From UBA5078 sp033721235 (GTDB lineage: Bacteria > Pseudomonadota > Gammaproteobacteria > Pseudomonadales > Pseudohongiellaceae): 64,000 nucleotides of DNA. Each line of letters starts with the position of its first letter. Within the stretch, counting starts at the first letter, position 1. This document shows, piece by piece, positions 44,697 through 54,013 of the stretch. The notes beneath the pieces were generated by a model. The model was given only the letters and a program-made list of their open reading frames with translations. It was not told the origin of the DNA and ran no database searches. Location: the NCBI GenBank assembly GCA_033721235.1, contig JAWWAY010000015.1, forward strand, positions 1 to 64,000, in the 5' to 3' direction. Both the position numbers and the translations under genes were made by a program.

Positions 44697-45680
44697 TTAA
44701 AGCTGAATCGACTCCAGCGTAAATTCAAGATTCTCAGCGTCGGTAAGCAATAATACAACGTCCGTAGCAACGCTTACGACGCCATTATTGTTTAATTCTA
44801 GCGAAGGAATTCGCAAGCGATTATCATCAAGAGAGAAAGTAACGCCACCTTCAGGCACTATTTCCAAGGGCACCAAACTCGCCTGATCAACTTTGAGCAC
44901 TATCCCTTCACGCTCAGTCAACAGGTCCATTTTCAAACTTATGCGTCCCACTAGGCCCGCATCAACGGAGGTCATTAAGGTTCCTGAGCCATACTCAAAA
45001 ACAGATACCGCAGAACTGAATCGCTCAACTACTTCCATACTTAAAGTGACAAACTTATCTTCAGTAATCACTTCAAGACCTACACCATCGAAATTGCGCA
45101 ATGGCAGGTTGGGAAAAAGACTACCTGGCGCATAGGTGGGCAGCTCACTGATGGCATCTACCACATCCATACCATCTCCTAACACTTGACCAAAAACGGC
45201 ATACCCGCCATCCGTAGTATCAAGGTTCGTGCCTTCATCGCTGTTGTTATCAACGAGGTTAATAAAAAACGCACTCGTCGCACTGCTTTGCTCGCCAAAG
45301 ATCCTAGCCATCGCAACTGTGCCACGTGCATTTGTTAGGTTGAATTCATTCTCTATCGCTGGGTCTGTAGGAATTGCGATGGGGCCCACGAACGGCTCAA
45401 ATCGATAACTGCCTCCCTGAAGAACAAAGTCAGGAATCAGACGACTAAAAAACGTACCATCGTAGTCCCCTCGTTCTACATAATTGAGAAAGTTCTGTAC
45501 GGAAACAGGCGCTACGTCATCAAACAATTCAATCGAAAAGTCACCATAGCTGGTGCTAACTCGAACAATAGTGTTGGCCTGCAAGGCGCTAGAGCCGACA
45601 ACTAGAGCGAAAGCGAACAATGCAAAGGTAATTCGTCTTATATAGCGCGACACCTGTGCAATAAAAAACTTCTTAATCAT
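44697..45680 (-). CDS. Exported cyclophilin-type peptidylprolyl isomerase
   Basis: 327 residues: an N-terminal signal (hydrophobic about 14-35, ending near LQANT), then a cyclophilin domain of about 160 residues (VSTSYGDFSIELF, PVSVQNFLNYVERGDYDGTF, FSRLIPDFVLQGG, AVFGQVLGDGMDVVDAI). A C-terminal beta-rich extension of about 115 residues matches no family I know (SVFEYGSGTLMTSVDAGLVG onward). It accelerates prolyl isomerisation in the periplasm. Same strand as lipA, 56 bases downstream. Confidence 0.85.
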   Translation of the reverse strand: MIKKFFIAQVSRYIRRITFALFAFALVVGSSALQANTIVRVSTSYGDFSIELFDDVAPVSVQNFLNYVERGDYDGTFFSRLIPDFVLQGGSYRFEPFVGPIAIPTDPAIENEFNLTNARGTVAMARIFGEQSSATSAFFINLVDNNSDEGTNLDTTDGGYAVFGQVLGDGMDVVDAISELPTYAPGSLFPNLPLRNFDGVGLEVITEDKFVTLSMEVVERFSSAVSVFEYGSGTLMTSVDAGLVGRISLKMDLLTEREGIVLKVDQASLVPLEIVPEGGVTFSLDDNRLRIPSLELNNNGVVSVATDVVLLLTDAENLEFTLESIQL

Positions 45681-45736
45681 AGTGAGTTGTTCTCCCTTGA
45701 AAACCCGTCACTGTAGGTTTTCGAACTTTAATTATT

Positions 45737-46699
45737 CTAGATCGCTTCGCCCTTAGCTTGCTTGTCCGCGTGATACGAGGAGCGTACCAACGGGCCGCTT
45801 GCCACATGGGTAAACCCTAACTGCTCACCAAATACGCGCAGCTCTTCAAACTCCTCTGGACGCACGAAGCGGCTAACAGCCAAATGATCCTTGCTAGGCT
45901 GCAAATACTGCCCCAAAGTCACCATATCCACATCATGAGCCTTGAGGTCGCGCATTACCTGCTTCACTTCGTCTATTTCTTCACCAAGGCCAAGCATTAG
46001 CCCTGACTTTGTCATAACGCTTGGTACGCGCGCCTTATATTTTTTCAGCAATTCTAAAGACCACTCATAACTAGCACCTGGCCGTGCTTGTCGATACAGG
46101 CGCGGTACTGTCTCCAAGTTATGATTAAAGACATGAGGAGGTGTTTTTTCCAAAATATCCAGTGCAATGTCCATGCGTCCTCGAAAATCTGGAACGAGAA
46201 CTTCTACTTGAATATTGGGGCTGCGCTTGATGGTTTCAGTGATGCAATTCGCAAAATGCTGCGCGCCACTGTCTTTGAGATCATCTCGGTCAACGGAAGT
46301 AATAACCACATAATTCAAGCCCATCTCGGCGATCGCTTCGGCCAGCTCTCGCGGCTCGTTTTCGTACAGCGGCTTTGGCTTGCCATGAGCCACATCACAG
46401 AATGGACACCGACGCGTACAGATTTCTCCCATTATCATGAAGGTGGCTGTCCCATTACTGAAGCACTCTCCAAGATTTGGGCACGAGGCCTCCTCACAAA
46501 CCGAAGCCAGTTTATGCTCACGCAACTTCTGCTTGATGCTGTTAATTCTAGGAGAAGCAGGGATTTTTACTCGAATCCAATCAGGTTTCTCCAACAAGTT
46601 CACAGTAGGAATGACCTTAACGGGGATACGTGCGACTTTTTCTGCCCCACGAAGTTTCTTCCCTTCCACAAGGACGTTACGTCTTGGTTTTTCGGACAT
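45737..46699 (-). CDS. lipA: Lipoyl synthase
   Basis: Radical-SAM enzyme inserting two sulfurs into protein-bound octanoyl groups. Both iron-sulfur clusters are accounted for: auxiliary Cys68, Cys73 and Cys79 in CEEASCPNLGEC, radical-SAM Cys94, Cys98 and Cys101 in CTRRCPFC, and the C-terminal serine ligand in RSSYHAD. 320 residues. It lies 43 bases after lipB on the same strand, so the lipoate attachment route is complete in one operon. Confidence 0.96.
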   Translation of the reverse strand: MSEKPRRNVLVEGKKLRGAEKVARIPVKVIPTVNLLEKPDWIRVKIPASPRINSIKQKLREHKLASVCEEASCPNLGECFSNGTATFMIMGEICTRRCPFCDVAHGKPKPLYENEPRELAEAIAEMGLNYVVITSVDRDDLKDSGAQHFANCITETIKRSPNIQVEVLVPDFRGRMDIALDILEKTPPHVFNHNLETVPRLYRQARPGASYEWSLELLKKYKARVPSVMTKSGLMLGLGEEIDEVKQVMRDLKAHDVDMVTLGQYLQPSKDHLAVSRFVRPEEFEELRVFGEQLGFTHVASGPLVRSSYHADKQAKGEAI

Positions 46700-46742
46700 A
46701 TTGCGTGTTTAAACCTTATATAATGAATCGAATTTAAATAGC

Positions 46743-47474
46743 CTAGGTCTGTTTACTTACCGGCTGATCTAATAGTGAATCAACCTCTAGGTAGCTCACC
46801 TTGTCGTAATTTAAGCGTCTTGCAATAGCGCCGCTTACTTGGCGCCCTATACTGCGCAATAGCTCTGTGTCTTGCTGTTTAAGTGTCGCCAAATCAATAA
46901 GTTGAGTAACGGGCATACCTTGATACCCACAAGGATTAATTCGGCCAAAAGGCGCTAGATCCATAGCGATGTTAAAACTGAGGCCATGATACGAACAGCC
47001 CTGCCTGATACGTAAACCGAGCGCGGCGATTTTAGCACTGTTTACGTATACACCGGGAGCTTTTCTGTCAGGCTGGGCGTCTATGCCATACTCAGTCAAG
47101 ACATCGATCACAGCCCCTTCGATGTTCTCCACCAAGTCGCGCACCCCGAGCTTGCGGCGCCGCACATCCAACATCAGATAAACGACTAATTGGCCGGGTC
47201 CGTGATAGGTGACTTGCCCACCCCGATCTATTTTCACCACCGGAATAGTGCCAGGGGCGAGAATATGTTCGGGTTTTCCCGCTTGCCCTTGGGTGAAAAC
47301 CGCTTGATGGTTTAACAGCCACAGCTCATCTTGCGTCTCGCTATCGCGCGTCTGCGTGAATGACTGCATCGCGCGCCATACGGGTTCGTATGGCACCGGA
47401 GTGAAATCCGTGCAACGAACCAGCAGTTCAGAAGAACTAGCCTCTGCGCCGGCCTCGGACACACTTGTATTCAT
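46743..47474 (-). CDS. lipB: Octanoyl-[ACP]:protein N-octanoyltransferase
   Basis: Moves octanoate from acyl-carrier protein to lipoyl domains. The core GGQVTYHGPGQLVVYLMLD, the catalytic lysine in KIAALGLRI, SYHGLSFNIAMDLAPF and the catalytic Cys in NPCGYQG are all present. 243 residues, with an N-terminal extension of about 20. It follows ybeD by 8 bases. Confidence 0.95.
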   Translation of the reverse strand: MNTSVSEAGAEASSSELLVRCTDFTPVPYEPVWRAMQSFTQTRDSETQDELWLLNHQAVFTQGQAGKPEHILAPGTIPVVKIDRGGQVTYHGPGQLVVYLMLDVRRRKLGVRDLVENIEGAVIDVLTEYGIDAQPDRKAPGVYVNSAKIAALGLRIRQGCSYHGLSFNIAMDLAPFGRINPCGYQGMPVTQLIDLATLKQQDTELLRSIGRQVSGAIARRLNYDKVSYLEVDSLLDQPVSKQT

Positions 47475-47482
47475 ATATCGCC

Positions 47483-47752
47483 CTAGAGAACCATCTTGAC
47501 GCTAGCGTTGGTCTTTAGCTCCTTAAACATAATCGTTAGCTGCTCCTCACCAGTGGCCTCAATGACAATAGTAATAGAGACATAGTTGCCTTTGGCGCTG
47601 GGCTTGACACTCACGTGCTCATCACAGACGCCAGGAGCATGCTTGTTCACCACCGCTACTATCTCTTCAGTGAAATTAGGAGTAGCGAAGCCCATCACCT
47701 TGATAGGGTATGAACATGGAAATTCAATAACAGGAGGCTTGTGAGTACTCAT
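47483..47752 (-). CDS. ybeD: DUF493 family protein YbeD
   Basis: 89-residue ferredoxin-fold protein (FPCSYPIKVMG, SVKPSAKGNYVSITIVI) found between dacA and lipB in most gammaproteobacteria. An allosteric role on the neighbouring lipoate step has been suggested for the family but is not established. It lies between dacA (11 bases) and lipB (8 bases). Confidence 0.9.
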   Translation of the reverse strand: MSTHKPPVIEFPCSYPIKVMGFATPNFTEEIVAVVNKHAPGVCDEHVSVKPSAKGNYVSITIVIEATGEEQLTIMFKELKTNASVKMVL

Positions 47753-47763
47753 ATAGTGTGTAC

Positions 47764-48981
47764 CTAGCTAAACAGATTCGTGAAAAATAAGGTCAAGAAG
47801 TCTATTAAGCGCTTAAATATGCCTGCTTTTTCCACCGCTTGCATGGCGACAACATCGCCGTGGTACAGAGTCTCATCGCCCAACACGATATCGACACTAC
47901 CTAGTACCTGTCCAGCCTCGATAGGCGCGGTAATAGTTTCATCGATCGACATATTTGCTTCTAAAGAGTCCGCCTGCCCACGAGGAATAGTGATAGTCAC
48001 ATCTTCTGTAATGCCTAAATCAACAACGTTTTGCTTGCCAGACCAAACTTTGGTCTCACTAATCACCTGAGCGGCATCATATAATTTGTGAGTCTCGAAG
48101 TAGCGGAAGCCGTAGGTCATTAGTTTCTGGGTCTCCGCGGCCCTCGCGTCTTCGCTCGCGGTTCCCATGACAACCGAGATTAAACGCATGCCATCACGTT
48201 CGCCTGAGGCCACGAGACAATAGCCTGCCGCCGTCGTCCAGCCAGTCTTCATACCATCGATATTGCGATCGCGAAATAGCAAAGTGTTGCGATTTGGCTG
48301 GCGAATCCCGTTATACGTAAACTCACGTTCGGAGTAGATGTCATAATGATCAGGGTGCTCATTAATCGTTGCCCGCGCGAGTATCGCCAAGTCTCTAGCC
48401 GACATAATATTATAGGCATCTTCCGTATCCAGCCCGCTTGCATTCATGAAAAACGTATTTTCCATGCCTAGCAATTGAGCATGTTGATTCATCATATCCG
48501 CGAAGGCGTCTTCACTACCGGCCAAATGTTCTGCCATCGCCACGGCAGCGTCATTACCCGACTGAATAATGATACCCCGTAAGATATCCTCCACTCTTAC
48601 ACGGCTATTCACGTCAACAAACATCTTAGAGCCCTGAGTTCTCCAAGCCTTCTCGCTGATATGAACCTCGTCATCTAGGCTCATATTGCCATTATCGATT
48701 TCTACCTCTGCAATATAGGCCGTCATAATTTTAGTGAGGCTCGCAGGCGGCAGCTGATCGTCTGCATTTTCTTCTACGATAACTTTGCCCGTTTTGGCAT
48801 CCATCAAGATATAGCTACTCGCTGCAATCTGCGGAGGACGAGGAATAATAGAAGCGGCCCCTTGCGCAAAAGCACTGCTTCCCGAGAAAACCATTAAGCA
48901 AACCAAGAGCGCAGCTCCCAACGTCGATAGTCTCAGACTGGAGACCGGACGAGCTGCCCATGCATTAATTAAATTTCTCAT
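47764..48981 (-). CDS. dacA: D-alanyl-D-alanine carboxypeptidase (PBP5/6 type)
   Basis: Periplasmic low-molecular-mass penicillin-binding protein that trims pentapeptides. The signal peptide ends at SAFAQ. The active-site SLTK (Ser81, Lys84), SGN in IIQSGNDAAVAM and KTG in DGMKTGWTTAAG form the peptidase S11 triad. A C-terminal beta domain and an amphipathic anchor helix (FKRLIDFLTLFFTNLF) follow. I start at ATG 48981 because GGAGAG sits just upstream; an ATG at 48996 has none. 405 residues. Confidence 0.93.
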   Translation of the reverse strand: MRNLINAWAARPVSSLRLSTLGAALLVCLMVFSGSSAFAQGAASIIPRPPQIAASSYILMDAKTGKVIVEENADDQLPPASLTKIMTAYIAEVEIDNGNMSLDDEVHISEKAWRTQGSKMFVDVNSRVRVEDILRGIIIQSGNDAAVAMAEHLAGSEDAFADMMNQHAQLLGMENTFFMNASGLDTEDAYNIMSARDLAILARATINEHPDHYDIYSEREFTYNGIRQPNRNTLLFRDRNIDGMKTGWTTAAGYCLVASGERDGMRLISVVMGTASEDARAAETQKLMTYGFRYFETHKLYDAAQVISETKVWSGKQNVVDLGITEDVTITIPRGQADSLEANMSIDETITAPIEAGQVLGSVDIVLGDETLYHGDVVAMQAVEKAGIFKRLIDFLTLFFTNLFS

Positions 48982-49044
48982 GATTCTCTCCAACATAGTT
49001 TTCTTTTTATCCTCATATAAATCGAATAAACCAAAAGGCTTAGC

Positions 49045-49914
49045 TTAATCGCGAACAGTGTACGGACTTCCCAAATTAGCGGCAACTACTGCCGCTTTAA
49101 TGCGCTCTAGCTCTGCAGAATTGTGGACCGGGCCTATGCGCACGCGATGCAGCTCTCGCGATGCCTGATCGACCACAGTCCGAATAAATACGGGGCGAGT
49201 AGTAATGGCATTCAGCCTGCGAACCAAAGCCTCTGCAGAGCTTTGATCGCCGAAAGCCCCTACTTGCAGAAATTGCGCCTCTCCCGTGACGCTGGGGCTC
49301 GATCTGGCGGTTTCCTTCATTGCGGTAGTTGGCGGCACAATGGCTTCGACCTCCACCAATGCCGTCCCCTGATCAGCATAGCCAAGCATATAGGCGGCGG
49401 CATAAGACAGATCAATGACTCGCCCTTCGTGAAAAGGTCCGCGATCATTCACCCTTACAACAATACTGCGCTGATTCTCTAAATTAGTGACTCGTGCGAA
49501 CCCCGGTAAAGGTAAGCTCTTATGGGCGGCAGACAACTGATACATATCATAGATTTCACCATTGGATGTTCGATGCCCATGAAACTTCTCGCCATACCAC
49601 GAGGCCAAGCCTCGTTCCCGATATCCCGCCTCATTATCCGTTAAATAATAAGTCTGCCCATTCACCGTATAGGGGTTCTTATTGCCTGCCAAGGTGCGAT
49701 TAACGGGACCGGGAATAACTTCTTTGACTTGACTAAGGTCTAGCGCCCGACTTGGACCAATATCCTGATCGATATCATAACGCGTTGCTTGATAGATATC
49801 CGACGCCGACATCCCCGCCGTAGATGGACTAGGACGAGAAATAGTGCCACAAGCGGTAACCATCAAGGCAATTCCGATTGCTAAGAGTGCATTTGCCGGT
49901 GCTCGTCGTAACAT
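49045..49914 (-). CDS. rlpA: Septal ring lytic transglycosylase RlpA
   Basis: Outer-membrane lipoprotein (lipobox VTAC, Cys22) with a double-psi beta-barrel domain (about 100-195: GLASWYGEKFHGHRTSNGE, VRVNDRGPFHEGRVIDLS) and a C-terminal SPOR domain (QVGAFGDQSSAEALVRRL). In Pseudomonas aeruginosa RlpA cleaves denuded septal glycan; the Glu, His and Asp of that active site are present here. It normally follows mltB, which is missing, so it directly follows rodA. Confidence 0.93.
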   Translation of the reverse strand: MLRRAPANALLAIGIALMVTACGTISRPSPSTAGMSASDIYQATRYDIDQDIGPSRALDLSQVKEVIPGPVNRTLAGNKNPYTVNGQTYYLTDNEAGYRERGLASWYGEKFHGHRTSNGEIYDMYQLSAAHKSLPLPGFARVTNLENQRSIVVRVNDRGPFHEGRVIDLSYAAAYMLGYADQGTALVEVEAIVPPTTAMKETARSSPSVTGEAQFLQVGAFGDQSSAEALVRRLNAITTRPVFIRTVVDQASRELHRVRIGPVHNSAELERIKAAVVAANLGSPYTVRD

Positions 49915-49966
49915 TGTCTATTGCTACCCCAGTATAGATAGAAGAATACGCATTATAATCAATATG

Positions 49967-51106
49967 TTACCTTGGCAACACCCGTTTGTGAGTGTGAATA
50001 GACATCAAGATACCAAAGCCAATCATCAAGGTCACAATAGAGGTGCCTCCTTTGCTAACCAGCGGTAAAGGGAGCCCTACCACCGGCATCAAGCCCGACA
50101 CCATTGCCATATTAACAAATGCATAGAAGAAGAAAGTCAGGACGATACTGCCCGCCAATAGACGACTAAAAGTATCTTGTGCTGTTAGAGCAATATAAAA
50201 ACCTCTAGCGATAATAGACACATAAAGCGCTATTAACAGGAGAAAACCGAGTAAACCAAACTCCTCTGCCAAAACGGCTAGAATAAAATCGGTATTACTC
50301 TCTGGAATAAAGTCCAGTTGCGACTGAGCCCCATTGAGCCAACCTTTACCCTGAATACCACCGGACCCGATGGCTATCTGAGACTGAATAATATTATAGC
50401 CCGCGCCCGTGGGATCTCGATACGGGTCGAAGAAGGTCAAAATTCGATTCTTCTGGTGGTCCATAGCCACGTAGATATACCAAGCCGGTGAGGCCACGAT
50501 GAGCAGGAATGCCGCGCTAAATACAATCTTCCAGCGAATTCCCGCCAATAATACGACGAACACTCCGGACATAATCACCATCAAGGCCGTTCCAGTGTCG
50601 TTTTGAAGCAAGATAAGCACGCTAGGAGCTAAGATAATAAGGCCACAAACAACGAGGTGTTTGAACTTCGGTGGTAGCGAGCGCCCTGACAAATACCAAG
50701 CAAGAAGCATTGGCACTAGGAATTTCTCCAATTCAGCGGGTTGAAAGCTAGGCAACCCTGGCAAGTCCAACCACGCCTTAGCGCCATTTGCCTCAACGCC
50801 AAAAAACAGCACCACGACCAAAATAGCGAGCCCACCAACAAAGAACAGTGGAGCTCCCCGGCGAAATACGTTCACATCAATCTGGGCCAAGCCAATTAGA
50901 ACAATAAATGCCACGACAATAGCCGCCGCTTGACGCTGCACGTCAGCAATATTCTCGCCACTGGCGCTAAACAACACCACTAAGCCAAAACACGCCAAGC
51001 AAAGCAGGGAGAGAAACAAAGGAGGGTCTATTCTAAGGGAGCTCCAGATTTCACTGCGCTTGCCAGAGAGCCTATAAAAATTGCCACTTGCACTTCGACT
51101 AGCCAT
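49967..51106 (-). CDS. rodA: Rod-shape SEDS glycosyltransferase RodA
   Basis: Peptidoglycan polymerase of the elongasome, partner of PBP2. 379 residues with ten hydrophobic helices. The SEDS signature is present: QNDTGTALMVIMSG with the catalytic Asp in the loop, GSGGIQGKGWLNGAQSQLDF, ESNTDFILAVLAEEFG, and GLPLPLVSKGGTS near the end. It follows mrdA by 11 bases. The cell should be rod-shaped if the rest of the elongasome is present. Confidence 0.96.
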   Translation of the reverse strand: MASRSASGNFYRLSGKRSEIWSSLRIDPPLFLSLLCLACFGLVVLFSASGENIADVQRQAAAIVVAFIVLIGLAQIDVNVFRRGAPLFFVGGLAILVVVLFFGVEANGAKAWLDLPGLPSFQPAELEKFLVPMLLAWYLSGRSLPPKFKHLVVCGLIILAPSVLILLQNDTGTALMVIMSGVFVVLLAGIRWKIVFSAAFLLIVASPAWYIYVAMDHQKNRILTFFDPYRDPTGAGYNIIQSQIAIGSGGIQGKGWLNGAQSQLDFIPESNTDFILAVLAEEFGLLGFLLLIALYVSIIARGFYIALTAQDTFSRLLAGSIVLTFFFYAFVNMAMVSGLMPVVGLPLPLVSKGGTSIVTLMIGFGILMSIHTHKRVLPR

Positions 51107-51117
51107 TATTACTCTTC

Positions 51118-53079
51118 TTAATGTTGATGCTCATTCAAGGCCACAGACACTTCAGTAGGCCCTTGCGACTCTGGGGCCAAATAAGCATCCAACACTTCGC
51201 GGGCAACGGGGAAAGCGACGGAACTACCGCCGCCACCGTTCTCGACAAACACAGCGACGGCAATCTTTGAGTTCTCGGACGCATCAAAAGCGATAAACAT
51301 GGCGTGGGTACGAAACTCTTCAGGCACGTCGCCGTCGTCTCTATTACCTTGACTATCTACTTGAAACTGCACGACCTGAGCGGTGCCTGATTTCCCGCCC
51401 ATGGGGTACTCCAAGGGCCTTCCGCTCTCACGCAGAACTGGATAAGCCGAGCCCTCGTGGCGACGATGCTCCCGGTCATAAGGTTTGTTCACCACATCGA
51501 CCATGGCATTTCTGACCAGTTCAATCTGTTCCTGCGATGGCAGCAATTGCTCAGGCACACCCTCGGTCTCATTAAAGATGATATCCGTCATCTCACCGTC
51601 ACGACCGATAGTACTGCGAATCATTCTTGGGCGTTTCAATTTACCATGGTTGGCGATAGCCGCTGCGGCTGCCGCCATCTGCAGAGTTGTCGCCTGAAAG
51701 ATACCATTACCAATGCCCTCATAGGGCGTCTCTCCCGCGTACCAAACCTCACCGCGGTTCTCCATTTTCCAATCTCTTGAAGGTACGATTCCTGGGCTCG
51801 CCTCTGGTATATCATGCGCTGCGTTCGCCCCAAACCCAAAAGTCACCAAGTAGTCGTGTATCTTATCAATGCCAAGTTCCACCGCTAGTTGATAGAAATA
51901 GGTATTACAGGACTGATAGATGGCTCTACGCAGATCAATAGGACCGTGACCACTCTTATCCACCCACCAAGTCCAATCGTAATAGGGTCGAGAGCGTCCG
52001 GGCAATCGGTAATAGCCTGGGTCATATACTGTGGTTTCAGGGCTGATGACCTCGTTGTATAAGCCGGCCAACCCTATAAACGGTTTAATAGTCGAACCTG
52101 GCACCCTAGAGGCAATCGCACGATTAAACAGAGGCGTATGACCAGTACTGTTTAAGGAAGCGAGCTCGGCGCGGCTAATGCCTGTAACAAATAAATTAGG
52201 GTCGTAACTTGGTTTACTCACCATTGCCAATACGCCGCCCGTAGACGGCTCAATGGCCACTACCGCGCCTCGCCTATTCCCTAGGGCTCTCGAGGCGACC
52301 GCCTGGAGCTCGCTATCCAAGTGGAGCACCACATCCTTACCAGGAATAGGGTCAGTTCTATCTAATACCCTCATTACCTGGCCGCGATTATTCTTCTCGA
52401 CCGTTTCATAACCCACCACACCATGCAGCAAGTCTTCATAGGTTTTCTCGACACCGGTCTTGCCTATTTGATGAGTGCCACGATAATTCGCGGCTTCATC
52501 TTCGCTCATCGCCTCAAGTTCGTTGCGATCAATCTCCGACACATAACCCAGCGCATGCGAGGCCATCTCTTTATGGGGATAGTGACGCACCAATTGCGCC
52601 TCTACTGAAATACCAGGCAATCTGTGCTGATTAACGGCAATAACTGCCATCTCTGATTCGTCGAGTTGATAACGCAAAGGGACTGAAGTGTGAGGGACTG
52701 CTCGACGACGTTGGCGAGACCTATACTGCTCAATATCCTCATCACTAAGATCGATGAGAGAGCGAAGTAGCTCCAGTGATTGATCCAAATCAGTGGCGGT
52801 TTCTCTTACAACAGTTAAGTTGAATATCGGCCTATTATTGGCCAGTAATTTACCGTTGCGGTCATATATCAAGCCTCGATTCGGCGGCACATACTGAGAA
52901 TGGAGGCGATTACCGTCAGAGCGAGCAGAAAAATACTCGTAGCGGTAAATCTGTAGATAAGAAACCCAAGCAATCAATACGCTGATAAGAAAAAATATGA
53001 CGACGCCGGCAACAACCATGCGACCATTAAAGATCTCGGTTTCGTGTTCATGGTCGTTGAGCTTAAACTTCTCTGCCAT
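51118..53079 (-). CDS. mrdA: Penicillin-binding protein 2 (transpeptidase)
   Basis: 653-residue bitopic transpeptidase for lateral wall growth. One N-terminal membrane helix (about 24-46), a pedestal domain (NRGLIYDRNGKLLANNRP) and the transpeptidase domain with GSTIKPF (active Ser about 327), SCNTYFY and KSGTAQV. The motif after KSG is intact. It lies downstream of rlmH (59 bases) and upstream of rodA. Confidence 0.96.
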   Translation of the reverse strand: MAEKFKLNDHEHETEIFNGRMVVAGVVIFFLISVLIAWVSYLQIYRYEYFSARSDGNRLHSQYVPPNRGLIYDRNGKLLANNRPIFNLTVVRETATDLDQSLELLRSLIDLSDEDIEQYRSRQRRRAVPHTSVPLRYQLDESEMAVIAVNQHRLPGISVEAQLVRHYPHKEMASHALGYVSEIDRNELEAMSEDEAANYRGTHQIGKTGVEKTYEDLLHGVVGYETVEKNNRGQVMRVLDRTDPIPGKDVVLHLDSELQAVASRALGNRRGAVVAIEPSTGGVLAMVSKPSYDPNLFVTGISRAELASLNSTGHTPLFNRAIASRVPGSTIKPFIGLAGLYNEVISPETTVYDPGYYRLPGRSRPYYDWTWWVDKSGHGPIDLRRAIYQSCNTYFYQLAVELGIDKIHDYLVTFGFGANAAHDIPEASPGIVPSRDWKMENRGEVWYAGETPYEGIGNGIFQATTLQMAAAAAAIANHGKLKRPRMIRSTIGRDGEMTDIIFNETEGVPEQLLPSQEQIELVRNAMVDVVNKPYDREHRRHEGSAYPVLRESGRPLEYPMGGKSGTAQVVQFQVDSQGNRDDGDVPEEFRTHAMFIAFDASENSKIAVAVFVENGGGGSSVAFPVAREVLDAYLAPESQGPTEVSVALNEHQH

Positions 53080-53138
53080 ATACCCTTCAAATAGCGATAA
53101 AAATTATGAAAACACTATTGCCGTGTTGGCACACATTG

Positions 53139-53609
53139 CTACGCACGATGGTAAGGGTGCGCGTGCAAAATACTCCAAGCCCTGTAAACCTGCTCTGCCA
53201 GTACGATTCTAACCAATGGGTGAGGTAATGTTAACGCCGACAGGGACCACTGCTCATTGGCTCTGTCTCTACACTCCTGCCCCAAACCATCGGGGCCGCC
53301 CACTAAGAGAACCATATTCTTGCCCTCCATGCGAATAGCGTCGAAACGTGATGCCAATTTTTCGGTGCTTAGGGATCTTCCCGTGACCTCTAATGCAACC
53401 ACATGATCAGCATCCTTGACCTTGGCCAACACAGCCTGAGTCTCTTTTTTTAATGCACTCTTCACATCGCCGCTTTTGCCACGTTTACCCAGAGGTACCT
53501 CTATGAAATGAAGCGCAAAATCCGCAGGGAGTCGCTTACTATACTCGGCAACCCCTGCCTCAACCCATGCTGGCATTTTAGTGCCAACACATATAAGGCT
53601 GATCTTCAT
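53139..53609 (-). CDS. rlmH: 23S rRNA (pseudouridine1915-N3)-methyltransferase RlmH
   Basis: SPOUT methyltransferase that methylates the pseudouridine made by RluD, also in this window. 156 residues starting MKISLICVGTKMP at 53609. The knot motifs VALEVTGRSLST, LLVGGPDGLG and ALTLPHPLVRIVLAEQVYRA are all there. The ATG overlaps the stop of rsfS (ATGA), so the two are coupled; a longer frame to 53648 lies inside rsfS. Confidence 0.95.
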   Translation of the reverse strand: MKISLICVGTKMPAWVEAGVAEYSKRLPADFALHFIEVPLGKRGKSGDVKSALKKETQAVLAKVKDADHVVALEVTGRSLSTEKLASRFDAIRMEGKNMVLLVGGPDGLGQECRDRANEQWSLSALTLPHPLVRIVLAEQVYRAWSILHAHPYHRA

Positions 53610-53956
53610 TCTTGGTTCGACCCATCGCCAATAGAGTCGAAACTCCACAAGTCTTCTAAACTATAAAGCGCTCTGGTTCGGGCGAGCATAGCGTGCACAA
53701 CTACTCCTCCCAGGTCCACCAGTATCCACTCCGCCTGCTGCCGACCTTCTTCCCCGACAACATCAAGGCCCGCGGCTTTCACTTTTTTGCCTAACTCATC
53801 TGCAATAGACCGAAGATGTGTAGTAGAAGTTCCTGTCACGATCACCATAAAGTCGGTAATTTGGGTTAATTCTTCGACATTCAAGCAAACAATGTCCTGC
53901 CCTTTAACATCTTCGAGGGCTTCAACGGCTAGCTCTGATAACTCTTTTGTATTCAA
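53606..53956 (-). CDS. rsfS: Ribosomal silencing factor RsfS
   Basis: 116-residue protein that binds uL14 and blocks subunit joining in starvation. The core runs DIVCLNVEELTQITDFMVIV...GTSTTHLRSIADEL, then GEEGRQQAEWILVDLGGVVVHAM. It is coupled to rlmH by stop-start overlap and follows nadD by 57 bases, the standard nadD-rsfS-rlmH order. Confidence 0.95.
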   Translation of the reverse strand: MNTKELSELAVEALEDVKGQDIVCLNVEELTQITDFMVIVTGTSTTHLRSIADELGKKVKAAGLDVVGEEGRQQAEWILVDLGGVVVHAMLARTRALYSLEDLWSFDSIGDGSNQE

Positions 53957-54013
53957 ACTTTGTCCTTCTAGCGTTTTACGGCTAATTAAATTCTATTTTG
54001 ATGAACGCTGTGA

